Part shown: positions 1 to 8,940 of the stretch, piece by piece
How the letters are laid out: the number at the start of each line of letters is the position of its first letter
Position numbering within the stretch: the first letter of the stretch is position 1
Assembly: GCF_004519545.1 (NCBI RefSeq)
Contig: NZ_SDKM01000004.1
Location: forward strand, 1-64,000
Length of the DNA: 64,000 bases
Origin: Nocardioides guangzhouensis
GTDB taxonomy: Bacteria; Actinomycetota; Actinomycetes; Propionibacteriales; Nocardioidaceae
Direction: 5' to 3'
The notes under the pieces: generated by a model
The model's input: the letters and a program-made list of their open reading frames with translations, nothing else
Told to the model about the DNA's origin: nothing
Database searches by the model: none
Program-made: the position numbers and the translations under genes

Positions 1-66
1 TCGGCCATCAAGACCGGGCACCTCGGCCATCAAGACCGGGCACCTCGGCCATCAAGACCGGGCACC
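1..66. repeat. 22-bp tandem repeat, three copies at the window edge
   Basis: Three identical 22-bp units run head to tail from base 1 and break off after base 66, where a fourth copy starts with TCGG only. Read on the minus strand each unit is GTGCCC, eight variable-looking bases, then GGCCGAG-type sequence. The array probably continues left of the window. Degenerate units with exactly the same 22-bp period occur at 33275-33318 and, inverted, to about 33400. There are no unique spacers, so it is not a CRISPR. It sits in non-coding DNA just upstream of a transporter gene. Confidence 0.9.
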
Positions 67-120
67 TCGGCGGGGATATTGGTGCGACGGGTGTCGGGCC
101 CCGCTGGTTGAATCGGCCGG

Positions 121-1362
121 GTGCCCGCTCTAGACCGCTTCCTGCCACCCACGCCGCTCGCCCGACGCCTGTCGATGCAGTCGATCCTGTTCGCGATCGG
201 CGAGGGCACCTTCCTCACCGGCAGCGCGGTGTTCTTCACCCAGATCGTCGGGCTCACCGCGTTCCAGGTCGGCCTCGGCCTCTCGATCAGCGGCGTCGTC
301 GCGTTCGCGCTCTCGGTGCCGATGGGCAAGCTCGCGGACCGGGTCGGGCCCAAGCAGATGTGGGCGGTCGCGGCGGCACTGGGCGGCGTGAGCTACCTCG
401 CCTACCCGCTGATCCACGGGTTCGCGGCGTTCGCCGTGATCATCGCGATCCAGGCCACCATCGAGTCGGCGGGCAGCGCCGGCCGCGGGGCGTACACGAT
501 CGACGTCTTCCCACCCGCCGAGCGGGTCCGGTCGATGGCGTTCATGCGCAGCGCCCTCAACATCGGCTTCACGCTCGGCGCCCTGCTCGGCGGCATCGCG
601 CTGGCGACCGGCAGTCGCACCGTGATCACCGCCGTACCCCTGCTCACCGCCGCGATCCTCGGCCTCAACGCAGTCCTGATCGCCCGGCTCCCTCGGGCCA
701 CGCACCACGAGAAGGGCGTGGTCGCCCCCGAGCGCAAGGTCACCCCCGCCGCGCTGCGCAACCGCGGCTTCGTGGTGCTCGGCATCTGCAACGGCGTCCT
801 CCAGAGCAACCAGATCCTGCTCAACGTCGTCGTGCCGCTGTGGCTGGTGCAGGAGACGGACGCCCCGCACACGCTGCTGGCCTGGCTGTTCGGCACCAAC
901 ACGGTGATGGCGGTGCTGCTCCAGGTGCCGGCCGCCCGGGGCTCGGACACGGTGCCGGGCGCGCTGCGCGCCGTCCGCCTGTGCGCGGCGTCGTTCGTGC
1001 TCTCCTGCGCACTGCTGCTGGTCACGCACGACACCGTCGGCTGGGTGTCGATCGTGCTGATCTGGCTCGGCCACGTCACCATCACCGGCGCCGAGCTGTT
1101 CCAGTCCGCCGCGTCGTGGGGGCTGGTCTCGGAGCTCTCCGACCCGCACCGCCGCGGGGAGTACCAAGGCGTCTGGCGCCTCGGCATGCAGTTCGAGAGC
1201 ATCGTCGGCCCGGCCGCGTTCACGTTCCTCGCGCTCGAGTGGGGTACGACGGGCTGGGTGCTGATCGCGGCCATCGCGGTCGGCGCCGCGGCGGCCGCTC
1301 ACCCGGCGGCCCGGGCGGCGCAGCGGTACCTCGCTGCCGAACCGGCGGCCGTGACTGCTTGA
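121..1362 (+). CDS. Major facilitator superfamily (MFS) transporter
   Basis: A 413-residue integral membrane protein with about twelve hydrophobic segments, the normal MFS size. The loop between helices 2 and 3 holds an MFS motif A-like sequence, GKLADRVGPK, at residues 69-78. The substrate cannot be read from the sequence; the family exports drugs or small metabolites by proton antiport. The GTG start at 121 follows TTGAAT (108-113) by 7 nt, which suggests a leaderless transcript, although that -10 is poor. The alternative start at residue 19 would cut the N-terminal basic segment. menA follows 10 bp after the stop codon in the same direction and may be co-transcribed. Confidence 0.8.
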   Translation: MPALDRFLPPTPLARRLSMQSILFAIGEGTFLTGSAVFFTQIVGLTAFQVGLGLSISGVVAFALSVPMGKLADRVGPKQMWAVAAALGGVSYLAYPLIHGFAAFAVIIAIQATIESAGSAGRGAYTIDVFPPAERVRSMAFMRSALNIGFTLGALLGGIALATGSRTVITAVPLLTAAILGLNAVLIARLPRATHHEKGVVAPERKVTPAALRNRGFVVLGICNGVLQSNQILLNVVVPLWLVQETDAPHTLLAWLFGTNTVMAVLLQVPAARGSDTVPGALRAVRLCAASFVLSCALLLVTHDTVGWVSIVLIWLGHVTITGAELFQSAASWGLVSELSDPHRRGEYQGVWRLGMQFESIVGPAAFTFLALEWGTTGWVLIAAIAVGAAAAAHPAARAAQRYLAAEPAAVTA

Positions 1363-1372
1363 ATCGTCCCTC

Positions 1373-2260
1373 GTGACGACCTCCGCCCCCACCACGCCGG
1401 CCCAGTGGGTGGCCGGCGCCCGGCCCCGGACCCTGCCTGCCGCGGTCGCTCCCGTGCTCGCCGGCACCGGCGTCGCGGCGTACGCCGACGGGCTGGTGTG
1501 GTGGAAGGCGCTGCTCGCGCTGGTGGTGTCGCTGGCGCTGCAGGTGGGCGTGAACTACGCCAACGACTACTCCGACGGCATCCGCGGCACCGACGCCGAC
1601 CGGGTCGGCCCGATGCGGCTGGTCGGCTCCGGCGCGGCCAGCCCGACGGCGGTGAAGCGGGCCGCGTTCCTGGCGTTCGGCGTCGCCGCGGTCGCCGGGA
1701 CGGTGCTCGCCGCGACCACCGCCTGGTGGCTGGTCGCGGTCGGCGCCGCCTGCGTGGTGGCCGCCTGGTTCTACACCGGCGGGTCGCGGCCGTACGGCTA
1801 CATGGCGCTGGGCGAGGTCATGGTGTTCGTGTTCTTCGGGCTGGTCGCCGTGGTCGGCACGACGTACGTCCAGACCGAGTCGTGGGAGCCCGCCGCCCTC
1901 TGGGCCGGCATCGGCATCGGTGCGCTGGCGTGCGCGATCCTCGTGGTCAACAACCTCCGTGACATCCCCACCGACCGCGAGGTCGGCAAGCGCACGCTGG
2001 CGGTGCTGCTCGGCGACGAGCGCACCCGCGGCCTCTACGCCCTGCTGGTCGGCGCGGCCGCGGCCGCGGTGGTCGGCGTCGCCTCGGCCACGACCTGGTG
2101 GGCGCTGCTCGGCCTGGTCTTCCTGGCCCGCTGCGTCGCCCCGGCCCGCGCCGTCCTCGGCGGCGCGGTCGGCCCGGCCCTGGTCCCGGTCCTCGGCGCC
2201 ACCGGTGCCGCCGAGCTGATCTGGTCGGTCGCGGTCGCGGTCCCGCTGTTCGTCGCCTGA
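1373..2260 (+). CDS. menA: 1,4-dihydroxy-2-naphthoate polyprenyltransferase (menaquinone synthesis)
   Basis: UbiA-family membrane prenyltransferase of 295 residues. It joins a polyprenyl chain to 1,4-dihydroxy-2-naphthoate, giving demethylmenaquinone. Both magnesium/diphosphate-binding motifs are visible: NDYSD at residues 64-68 and NNLRDIPTD at 193-201, with hydrophobic helices throughout. The GTG start overlaps nothing and lies 10 bp after the upstream transporter. Actinobacteria respire with menaquinone, so the gene is expected here. menA also lies near ccsA/resB/hemL in mycobacteria (Rv0534c, from memory). UbiA proteins acting on other aromatic substrates are the only real alternative. 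Confidence 0.92.
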   Translation: MTTSAPTTPAQWVAGARPRTLPAAVAPVLAGTGVAAYADGLVWWKALLALVVSLALQVGVNYANDYSDGIRGTDADRVGPMRLVGSGAASPTAVKRAAFLAFGVAAVAGTVLAATTAWWLVAVGAACVVAAWFYTGGSRPYGYMALGEVMVFVFFGLVAVVGTTYVQTESWEPAALWAGIGIGALACAILVVNNLRDIPTDREVGKRTLAVLLGDERTRGLYALLVGAAAAAVVGVASATTWWALLGLVFLARCVAPARAVLGGAVGPALVPVLGATGAAELIWSVAVAVPLFVA

Positions 2261-2370
2261 GTCGTCACGACGCGCCGGACGTCATCCGGATCGGTCGCCC
2301 GGGCAGGGTCGCCCGGGCAGCCAGCTCGCATGACGTCCGACGGCGACCAGGACCGACGTACGCTCGACGC

Positions 2371-2505
2371 ATGGGGATCCTGATCTTCCTGGTCATCGTC
2401 GGCGCGCTGGTCGCGGCCTACGTCTACCGCGTGCAGATCCTGGCGAAGGTCCTCGGCCAGGACGAGAGCCGGGTACGCCGCCGCCTCGAGCGCCGCAAGG
2501 ACTGA
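2371..2505 (+). CDS. Small single-span membrane protein, function unknown
   Basis: A 44-residue protein: an N-terminal membrane helix (about residues 2-20) followed by a strongly basic cytoplasmic tail ending in RRRLERRKD. I do not recognise a family. The gene is supported by a leaderless promoter: TACGCT at 2359-2364 is followed by 6 nt and then ATG at 2371, the same arrangement seen at many genes in this window. It stands alone between menA and the convergent Cds1-like gene. Confidence 0.55.
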   Translation: MGILIFLVIVGALVAAYVYRVQILAKVLGQDESRVRRRLERRKD

Positions 2506-2591
2506 CCGTCCGACCGCACCAATGGGTCACGAGCCGCTTGCTGCTGCCCGAAATCCCTGCGGTGGGGACCGAACCGCATGATCCGTGACGG

Positions 2592-3761
2592 TCAGCGGGG
2601 CTCGGCCCAGACCCCGGTCCGGCCGAACGCCTCCAGCGTCTCGAGGTACGGCGCGATGTCGATGCCCTGCGCCGCCAGCCAGTCGTCGTCGTAGTACGTC
2701 GCGGCGTACCGCTCGCCGCCGTCGCACAGCAGCGTGACGACCGACCCGCTCAGCCCCGCCTCCCGCATCCCGGCGATCTGGTGCAGCGCCCCCCACAGCG
2801 CGGTGCCGGTCGAGCCACCCACGGGTCGCCCGGTGATCTCGGTGCACCAGCGCGCGGCCGCGATCGAGGCGGCGTCGGGGACCGAGATCATGCAGTCGAC
2901 CACGCTGGGCAGGAACGACGGCTCGACGCGCGGCCGGCCGATCCCCTCGATCCGGGAGCCCGCCCCGACGGCCGACGGGTCGTCGTCGAGCCAGCCGCGG
3001 AAGAACGCGGAGTTCTCGGGGTCGACCACGCACAGCCGGGTGTCGAAGCGGCGGTAGCGGATGTAGCGCCCGATCGTCGCGGAGGTGCCGCCGGTGCCGG
3101 CACCGACGACCACCCAGGCCGGCACCGGGAACCGTTCCTCGGCGAGCTGGGCGAAGATCGACTCGGCGATGTTGTTGTTGCCGCGCCAGTCCGTCGCCCG
3201 CTCGGCGTAGGTGAACTGGTCCAGGTAGTGGCCGCCGGTCTCGGCCGCGAGCCGCCGCGACTCGTCGTAGATCGCGCCCGGGTCGTCGACGAGGTGGCAG
3301 CGGCCGCCCTGGAACTCGATCAGCGCGATCTTCTCCGGCGACGTCGACCGCGGCATGACCGCCACGAACGGCAGCCCGAGCAGCCGCGCGAAGTACGCCT
3401 CGGAGACCGCGGTCGACCCGGACGACGCCTCGATGATGGTGGTGCCCGGCCCGATCCACCCGTTGCACAGTGCGTAGAGGAACAGCGACCGCGCCAGCCG
3501 GTGCTTGAGCGAGCCGGTCGGGTGCACCGACTCGTCCTTGAGGTAGAGGTCGATCCCCCAGTCCGCCGGCAGCGGGAACACGTGCAGGTGGGTGTCGGCG
3601 GAGCGGTTCGCGTCGGCCTCGACCCGGCGTACCGCTTCGTTCAGCCAGGCCCGGTCCGGGTCCGGTCCGCCGGCCGGACGCCCGACCGTGCAGCACCCGT
3701 CGCTGCGCGCCTCACGGACCGCCCCCGTCACCGACGGGGACACCGCGGGCGGGCGGGTCAC
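2592..3761 (-). CDS. PLP-dependent cysteine synthase-family enzyme, Cds1-like (putative cysteine desulfhydrase)
   Basis: Fold-type II PLP enzyme of 389 residues. Visible landmarks are the Schiff-base lysine in PTGSLKHR (K86), the substrate loop SSGST at 113-117 and a glycine-rich phosphate loop GAGTGGTS near residue 218. The family resembles M. tuberculosis Rv3684/Cds1, reported to break cysteine into sulfide, ammonia and pyruvate. O-acetylserine sulfhydrylase activity cannot be excluded from motifs. The GTG start overlaps the stop of the upstream DUF4229 gene (GTGA), which implies translational coupling. The first 35 residues are variable-looking, so a later start is possible. Confidence 0.8.
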   Translation of the reverse strand: MTRPPAVSPSVTGAVREARSDGCCTVGRPAGGPDPDRAWLNEAVRRVEADANRSADTHLHVFPLPADWGIDLYLKDESVHPTGSLKHRLARSLFLYALCNGWIGPGTTIIEASSGSTAVSEAYFARLLGLPFVAVMPRSTSPEKIALIEFQGGRCHLVDDPGAIYDESRRLAAETGGHYLDQFTYAERATDWRGNNNIAESIFAQLAEERFPVPAWVVVGAGTGGTSATIGRYIRYRRFDTRLCVVDPENSAFFRGWLDDDPSAVGAGSRIEGIGRPRVEPSFLPSVVDCMISVPDAASIAAARWCTEITGRPVGGSTGTALWGALHQIAGMREAGLSGSVVTLLCDGGERYAATYYDDDWLAAQGIDIAPYLETLEAFGRTGVWAEPR

Positions 3762-4063
3762 GACGGCGATTCCCCCGTGCGGTCGACGGTGCCGTCGGCG
3801 GGCTCGTCGACGTCCTCGCGGGCCTTGCGCTCCTCGAACTTCGCCGAGGCGCGCGCAGCCCGGGTCTGCACCTTGCGGGCGAACCGCTCGCGGGCCCCGT
3901 TGAGGAGGAAGTACGACGCGATGCCGGACACGATGAAGGCGAGCACGACCGCCCAGAGCACGGGGACGCTGTCGGTGAAGAGCCCCCAGACTCCGACGAC
4001 GATGCCGAAGGCTCCCGCGAACAGCGCGATCCGCAGGGCCGTGTAGACGAGGAACTCCTTCAC
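3758..4063 (-). CDS. DUF4229 domain membrane protein
   Basis: A 101-residue protein with two or three hydrophobic helices (about residues 5-55), then a charged tail rich in Arg, Lys, Glu and Asp. The shape matches the actinobacterial DUF4229 family of unknown role. The GTG start at 4063 is 6 nt from a minus-strand TAAGGT box at 4070-4075, indicating a leaderless mRNA. It overlaps the start of the Cds1-like gene by 4 bp and is divergent from a second small membrane protein, whose own -10 lies only 20 bp away. Confidence 0.75.
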   Translation of the reverse strand: MKEFLVYTALRIALFAGAFGIVVGVWGLFTDSVPVLWAVVLAFIVSGIASYFLLNGARERFARKVQTRAARASAKFEERKAREDVDEPADGTVDRTGESPS

Positions 4064-4107
4064 GAGACCACCTTAGGTCCCGCCCATCGGGGTCCTACCA
4101 TGAGGGT
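4064..4107. promoter_or_regulatory. Divergent pair of leaderless promoters
   Basis: A 44-bp intergenic region serves two divergent genes. On the minus strand TAAGGT (4070-4075) lies 6 nt before the GTG at 4063. On the plus strand TACCAT (4096-4101) lies 6 nt before the GTG at 4108. No Shine-Dalgarno sequence precedes either start. Neither promoter has a clear -35 hexamer, as is usual for actinobacterial promoters. Confidence 0.65.
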
Positions 4108-4323
4108 GTGGGCAAGTTCTTCCTCGCGGTCGCGGTCATCGCCGTGATCATCTACGTCGTCACCCGTCTCATCGAGACGCGTGGTCGGCTGTTCCGCAGC
4201 ACCCCGTCGCGCCGGCCGCTGCTGCCGCCGCGCAACCCGGGCCGCCCGATCGGGCCCGACGACGACCCGGACTTCCTGCGCGACCTCAACCGCCGTCGAA
4301 AGCGTCACGAGGACGAAGCCTGA
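4108..4323 (+). CDS. Small membrane protein, function unknown
   Basis: 71 residues: an N-terminal membrane helix (residues 4-21), then a basic and proline-rich region (PLLPPRNPGRPIGPDDDPDF at about 39-58) and a charged C-terminus with RRRKRHEDEA. I do not recognise the family. The start is fixed by the leaderless -10 box TACCAT at 4096-4101. Its last 19 bp overlap the 3' end of the convergent ccsB gene. Confidence 0.6.
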   Translation: MGKFFLAVAVIAVIIYVVTRLIETRGRLFRSTPSRRPLLPPRNPGRPIGPDDDPDFLRDLNRRRKRHEDEA

Positions 4324-5312
4324 GCGGTCACCCGCTCGACCACGGCCGCCGGTGATGCCGGCGCGGCGTAGGAGTGCTGCGAGCTCCCGCCGAAGAAGAA
4401 GTTGATGCCGATGAAGTTGAACCACAGCGTCGCCATTCCCACGATCGCGATCAGCGCGGCGTTGCGGCCCTTCCAGCCGGCGGTGGCGCGGGCGTGGAGG
4501 TACGCCGCGTAGACGACCCAGGTGATGAACGCCCAGACCTCCTTGGCGTCCCAGCCCCAGTAGCGCGACCAGGCGTAGTGCGCCCAGATCGGGCCGGCGA
4601 TCAGCACCGCGAACGTCCACACCGGGAAGCCGAACGCGTGCAGGCGGTAGGACAGCCGGTCGAGGGCCTGGGGCGACGGCATCCGGGCGATGAAGCCGTT
4701 GCCGGTCTGCTCGCCGGCGCGCTCCTTGACCAGGTAGAGGATCGAGGCCATGCCGCCGAGCGTGAACGCGCCGGTGGCGATGATCGCGGCGACCACGTGG
4801 ATCACCAGCCACGGCGAGGAGAGCGCCTCGGTGAGCGGGGCGACCTCCTCGTAGAGCGAGAGCTGGGCCAGCATCAGCACGCTGATCGTGAAGCCGGTGA
4901 CGACCGGCGCAAGCCAGGCCAGGTGGTACTTGCGGAACAGCAGCAGGTAGAGGACCACGACGACCCAGGTGCCGGTCAGGACGAACTCGTACATGTTGCC
5001 CCAGGGCACCCGGTTCGGGTCGGCGGCCATGCCCCGCCCCAGCAGGCCGACGAACTGCACGACCGCGCCGATGACCGTCAGCAGCACCCCGAAGCGCCCG
5101 AACACCGCGGCCCGCTGGAGCCGCTGCTCGTCGTCGTCGCCGTCGGCCTCGACGTCGCCCAGGTCGGCGCCCCCGGCCGCGACCGGCACCCTGGCCTCGG
5201 TACGGCGCAGCGCGGCCCACTCGACCAGGTGCGCGAGGAACGCGAGGAAGTAGACGACCGCGACGACCGCGATCGCCTGGACGCTGAGCTGCTCCCACTG
5301 GGTGTTCGTCAC
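4305..5312 (-). CDS. ccsB: Cytochrome c synthase subunit CcsA/CcsB (ResC type)
   Basis: A 335-residue polytopic membrane protein of System II cytochrome c biogenesis. It handles haem on the outer face of the membrane and, with ResB, attaches it to apocytochrome c. The tryptophan-rich haem motif appears as WGWDAKEVWAF from residue 252, with conserved membrane histidines at about H172 and H225. An Asp/Glu-rich loop at 50-63 is an added feature. It is the last gene of the hemL...resB-ccsB operon, with its ATG overlapping the resB stop (4 bp). Actinobacterial annotation usually calls this protein CcsB; in M. tuberculosis the equivalent is ccsA (Rv0529, from memory). Confidence 0.92.
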   Translation of the reverse strand: MTNTQWEQLSVQAIAVVAVVYFLAFLAHLVEWAALRRTEARVPVAAGGADLGDVEADGDDDEQRLQRAAVFGRFGVLLTVIGAVVQFVGLLGRGMAADPNRVPWGNMYEFVLTGTWVVVVLYLLLFRKYHLAWLAPVVTGFTISVLMLAQLSLYEEVAPLTEALSSPWLVIHVVAAIIATGAFTLGGMASILYLVKERAGEQTGNGFIARMPSPQALDRLSYRLHAFGFPVWTFAVLIAGPIWAHYAWSRYWGWDAKEVWAFITWVVYAAYLHARATAGWKGRNAALIAIVGMATLWFNFIGINFFFGGSSQHSYAAPASPAAVVERVTAQASSS

Positions 5313-6901
5313 GACTTCTCCTCCTGCGGCCGGCCCTGCAGCGCGGCCACGATCTGCTCCAGCTCGGCGGGTACGTCGCCCCCGCCGGAACGGTCGAGCC
5401 CGGCGACCTCCACCAGTGTGCCGTCCCCGTCGTCACCGGAGGAGTCCCCCTCCCGGCGGCGGACCCGGACCCACACCCGGCGTGGCCGGATGAACAGCGA
5501 CCCGAGCAGGCCGATCAGCGCCAGGACGACGCCGGCGAGCGCGACGCCCTGCCCCGGCGTACGGCTGATCTGGACCCGGACCCACGGGTCCATCCCGTCG
5601 AAGGTCACCGACCCGGCGCCGTCGGGCAGGTCGACGGTCTGGCCCTGGAACAGGTCGACCCGGAACATGCTGCCGTCGTCCTTGGTCAGCTGCTTCATCC
5701 GGTCCTTGTCGAGCACGTAGACCGACTGCGGGTCGCCGGAGTCCATGCCGAGGTTCCCGGCGTAGGCGAGCATCGACAGCCGCGGGTTGCGGTCGTCGCC
5801 GAGCACGGACGTGGGGTTCCCGTTCACCATGAGGAAGGTCGGGTAGAGCAGCCCCTCGAGACCGATCTGCTTCGGGCGGGCGTCCGGCGCCTTGACCACC
5901 CCGAACGACGTGAACGTGGCCTGGTCCTCGGGCAGGAAGATCACCGGACCGGAGTAGGCGACGTCCCCGTTGCCGTCGCGCACGGTGATCCGCGGCGCGT
6001 AGCCGTGCCCGATCAGGAAGATGTCGGTGCCGCCGATCGACAGCGGGTGGTTGACCCGGAGCGGGTACTTCTTCTCCTCGCCGTCCGGGGTCTCGCGGTA
6101 GGTAAGGTCGGCGACGAACTTCTGGGCCATGCCCTTGCGCGGCCCGCTCATCAGCCACGTGATGTCGAACTTGTCGACGTCGAAGCTGAACGGCTCCATC
6201 GCCGAGGCCCGCATCAGGCTGCCGGGCACGAAGTCGTCGTACTGCGTGAGGTTGTTGGAGAAGCCGTTGCCCTCCACCACGATCACGCCGCCCTTGTAGC
6301 CCCACAGCGAGCCGATCGCGAACCCCGCCAGGACCACGAGCACGGCGAGGTGGAACAGCAGGTTGCCGGCCTCGCGCAGGTAGCCGCGCTCGGCGCTGAC
6401 CGCGTCACCGCGGGTCTCGATCCGGTAGCGGCGTCCCTGCAGCACCCGGGCGGCACGCGCGAGCACCTCGTCGGGCGCCTCGTCGGTGGTGTACGTCGCG
6501 TGGTCCGGCAGCCGGGTCAGGTTGCGCGGCGCGGTGGGCGGCTTGGCGCGCAGGCCGCGCCAGTAGACGCGGGTGCGGGGCAGGATGCAGCCGACCAGCG
6601 AGACGACCAGCAGCAGGTAGATCGCGGAGAACCAGGCCGAGTCGAAGACCGAGAACAGCTGGAGCTTCTCGTAGACCGGGGTCAGCTTCGGGTGCCGCTC
6701 CTGCCACCGGGACACCGCGAACGCGTCGACGTCGGACTGCGGGATCACCGAGCCGGGGATCGCGGCGAGGGCGAGCAGGAACAGCAGGACCAGCGCGGTG
6801 CGCATCGACGTGAGCTGGCGCCAGCTCCAGCGCAGCAGCTCCTTCGCCGTCATCTCGGACGGCGTGCTGGTGGGCGGCTTGGGGGCGGTGGTCGTGGCCA
6901 T
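5309..6901 (-). CDS. resB: Cytochrome c biogenesis protein ResB (Ccs1)
   Basis: A 530-residue ResB-family membrane protein, partner of CcsB in System II. It has three N-terminal membrane helices (about residues 32-52, 85-105 and 180-200), a long extracytoplasmic domain, and a final helix near residue 470 followed by a basic, then acidic, cytoplasmic tail. I chose the ATG at 6901 because it overlaps the ccdA stop as ATGA; an in-frame extension upstream runs inside ccdA. Flanking ccdA, a thioredoxin-like protein and ccsB complete the set for apocytochrome reduction and haem ligation. Confidence 0.93.
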   Translation of the reverse strand: MATTTAPKPPTSTPSEMTAKELLRWSWRQLTSMRTALVLLFLLALAAIPGSVIPQSDVDAFAVSRWQERHPKLTPVYEKLQLFSVFDSAWFSAIYLLLVVSLVGCILPRTRVYWRGLRAKPPTAPRNLTRLPDHATYTTDEAPDEVLARAARVLQGRRYRIETRGDAVSAERGYLREAGNLLFHLAVLVVLAGFAIGSLWGYKGGVIVVEGNGFSNNLTQYDDFVPGSLMRASAMEPFSFDVDKFDITWLMSGPRKGMAQKFVADLTYRETPDGEEKKYPLRVNHPLSIGGTDIFLIGHGYAPRITVRDGNGDVAYSGPVIFLPEDQATFTSFGVVKAPDARPKQIGLEGLLYPTFLMVNGNPTSVLGDDRNPRLSMLAYAGNLGMDSGDPQSVYVLDKDRMKQLTKDDGSMFRVDLFQGQTVDLPDGAGSVTFDGMDPWVRVQISRTPGQGVALAGVVLALIGLLGSLFIRPRRVWVRVRRREGDSSGDDGDGTLVEVAGLDRSGGGDVPAELEQIVAALQGRPQEEKS

Positions 6902-7650
6902 CACACACTCGTCTCGAAGCCGACGATGAGGTGCACCTGCACCCAGTTCACGAGCCAGTCCCACCAGCCCGTGACCAGCAGCAGCCCGACCAGCACGAGC
7001 ATGGCGCCGCCGATCCGGGTGATCCACACCTGGTGGCGGCGCAGGAACCCGAACGCGCCCAGCGCCCGCCGGTAGGCCAGCCCCGCCAGCACGAACGGGA
7101 TGCCCAGCCCGAGCGCGTAGACGCCGGACAGCACCGCACCGCGGGCGGCGGTGGCCTCGTTGATCGAGAGCGTCAGGATCGCGCCGAGGGTGGGCCCGAT
7201 GCAGGGAGTCCAGCCCAGCCCGAACAGGAAGCCGAGCAGCGGAGCGGCGGCCAGCCCGACCGCGGGCACCTGGTGCACGCGGACGTCGCGCTGCAGCCAG
7301 GGCACGAAGCCGATGAACGCCAGGCCGAGCACGATGACGAGGCAGCCCATGACGACCGTGATCTCGCGGCGGTAGGTCACCAGCCAGGAGCCGAACACAC
7401 CCGACAGCGCCCCCAGCGCGACGAACACGACCGTGAAGCCGAGCACGAACAGCAGCGACCCGGCGAGCATCCGGCCGCGGCGGGCGTCCTCGAGGTCGGC
7501 GCCGGACAGGCCGGTGGCGTAGGAGAGGTAGCCCGGCAGCAGCGGGATCACGCAGGGCGAGAAGAACGACACGAGTCCGGCGACCAGGGCCACCGGGATC
7601 GCCAGCGCCAGCGACCCGGAGGTCGCGGACTCACGGAAGAAGTCACCCAT
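6901..7650 (-). CDS. ccdA: Thiol-disulfide transporter CcdA (DsbD-type)
   Basis: A 249-residue protein with six or more membrane helices. It carries electrons from cytoplasmic thioredoxin across the membrane. The two redox cysteines are present in the family contexts SPCVIPLLPGY (C33) and GWTPCIGPT (C150). The likely recipient is the lipoprotein TlpA/ResA encoded immediately upstream, which keeps the CXXCH motif of apocytochrome c reduced. Its start overlaps the tlpA stop by 8 bp and its stop overlaps resB, so the genes are translated as a coupled block. Confidence 0.93.
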   Translation of the reverse strand: MGDFFRESATSGSLALAIPVALVAGLVSFFSPCVIPLLPGYLSYATGLSGADLEDARRGRMLAGSLLFVLGFTVVFVALGALSGVFGSWLVTYRREITVVMGCLVIVLGLAFIGFVPWLQRDVRVHQVPAVGLAAAPLLGFLFGLGWTPCIGPTLGAILTLSINEATAARGAVLSGVYALGLGIPFVLAGLAYRRALGAFGFLRRHQVWITRIGGAMLVLVGLLLVTGWWDWLVNWVQVHLIVGFETSV

Positions 7651-8203
7651 CCTCGTCGACGACCTTCTGGATGATCGAGGTGAGCGTGGTGCTGCTCGGC
7701 AGGGTGCCGAGGATGCTCGCCGCGACCCGACCCTGCCGGTCGAGCACGACGGTGCTCGGGACCGAGTTCGGGGTCAGCGTGCCGTGGAAGCGGAGCAGGG
7801 TCTCGCCCTTGGGGTCGTAGATCGACGGGAACGGGATCCCGAAGGTGCGCACGTAGCCGCGCGCGTTCTCCTTCGAGGGGTCGCGCGCGTCGATGCCGAG
7901 GAACGCGACGTCGTTGCCGGTGGTCTTCTCGGCGGCCTCGACCAGGTCGGGAGCCTCCTTGCGGCAGTCGGTGCACCAGGCGCCCCACACGTTGACCACG
8001 ACGACCTTGCCGCGGAGGTCCGCGACGTCGACGTCCTTGCCGTCGAGGTCCTCGCCGGCCAGCACGATGGGCTTGGCGCGATCACCGGGGTCGAGCTCGG
8101 TGATCTGCCCGTTGCCGGACACGTAGCCCTTCTCCCCGGTCCCCTGCAGGCTCGAGCAGCCCGTGAGCAGGAGCAGCGCGGCGAGCAGGCAGGCAGGCAC
8201 CAC
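7643..8203 (-). CDS. TlpA/ResA-like thiol-disulfide oxidoreductase lipoprotein
   Basis: A thioredoxin-fold protein exported as a lipoprotein: a hydrophobic stretch ends in the lipobox LTGC, followed by SSLQGTGEKG. The redox site is WGAWCTDCRKEAP (CTDC), and a cis-proline region lies near the C-terminus. It should reduce apocytochrome c cysteines using electrons from CcdA. The start is uncertain. The GTG at 8203 gives 186 residues but leaves almost no basic n-region. Arginine-rich codons lie just upstream, and a CTG at 8248 overlapping the stop of the preceding gene would supply a normal signal peptide (201 residues). Either way the gene is coupled to its neighbours. Confidence 0.85.
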   Translation of the reverse strand: MVPACLLAALLLLTGCSSLQGTGEKGYVSGNGQITELDPGDRAKPIVLAGEDLDGKDVDVADLRGKVVVVNVWGAWCTDCRKEAPDLVEAAEKTTGNDVAFLGIDARDPSKENARGYVRTFGIPFPSIYDPKGETLLRFHGTLTPNSVPSTVVLDRQGRVAASILGTLPSSTTLTSIIQKVVDEDG

Positions 8204-8244
8204 CGACGCGGTGGTACGACGGCTGCGGGGGCGGGGCGGGAACG

Positions 8245-8940
8245 TCAGGGCCGGCGCTCCTCGGGGGCGTCTCCGGCGGAGAAGGGGGCGGCCTTGTCGC
8301 GCTGCGGAATCAGGTGCCCGGCCGGCTCGGAGTAGGCGATCGAGGTGAGCGTGTCGCCGGTGAAGTTGAACGAGGTGAGCGAGCACAGCGTGCACTGGCG
8401 CTTGCGCGGGTCGTGCAGGAAGGAGCGCTTCTCCGCGGCCAGCCTGGTGATCCAGATCGGCAGCTGGTGGGAGACCACCACCGCCTCGTGACCGCGGGCC
8501 GCGTCCCGGGCGTCGTCGACCGCGGCCTTCATCCGGGCCACGACCTCCTTGTAGGGCTCGCCCCACGACGGCTTCCACGGGTTCCACAGGTGCCGCCAGG
8601 TGGACGGGCTGCGGAGCGCGTTCTGCCCGCCGGCGAACCGGGACCCCTCGAAGATGTTCGTGGACTCGATGACCCGCTCGTCGGTCGAGATGGCGAGACC
8701 CCGGGCCTCGGCCAGCGGCCGCGCGGTCTCCTGCGCGCGCTCGAGCGGCGAGGAGAACAGGTGGGTGATGTCGCGGTCCTTGATCGCCTCGGCGACCACG
8801 CGCGCCATCTCGCTCCCGCGCTCCGAGAGGTGGTAGCCGTCGCGCCGTCCGTAGAGCACGCCCTCCGGGTTGTGGACCTCACCGTGCCGGAGCAGGTGCA
8901 CGGTGGTCTTCACGGGCGTGGTCGGGGTGGCCTCGGTCAT
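8245..8940 (-). CDS. Histidine phosphatase (phosphoglycerate mutase-like) family protein
   Basis: A 231-residue member of the histidine phosphatase superfamily. The catalytic RHG is in [12 protein letters not shown] near residue 17, and a later catalytic histidine lies in VVSHQLPIW. The substrate is not evident. Such proteins sit next to hemL in M. tuberculosis (Rv0525, from memory) and are commonly annotated as GpmB-like. The ATG start overlaps the hemL stop (ATGA). Co-transcription with hemL and the cytochrome c genes does not itself prove a role in haem metabolism. Confidence 0.85.
   Translation of the reverse strand: MTEATPTTPVKTTVHLLRHGEVHNPEGVLYGRRDGYHLSERGSEMARVVAEAIKDRDITHLFSSPLERAQETARPLAEARGLAISTDERVIESTNIFEGSRFAGGQNALRSPSTWRHLWNPWKPSWGEPYKEVVARMKAAVDDARDAARGHEAVVVSHQLPIWITRLAAEKRSFLHDPRKRQCTLCSLTSFNFTGDTLTSIAYSEPAGHLIPQRDKAAPFSAGDAPEERRP

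Noticed and set aside
1..66. Possible CRISPR array at the left edge
   Set aside because: The 22-bp units abut directly with no spacers, and related units elsewhere are in both orientations. No cas gene is present.
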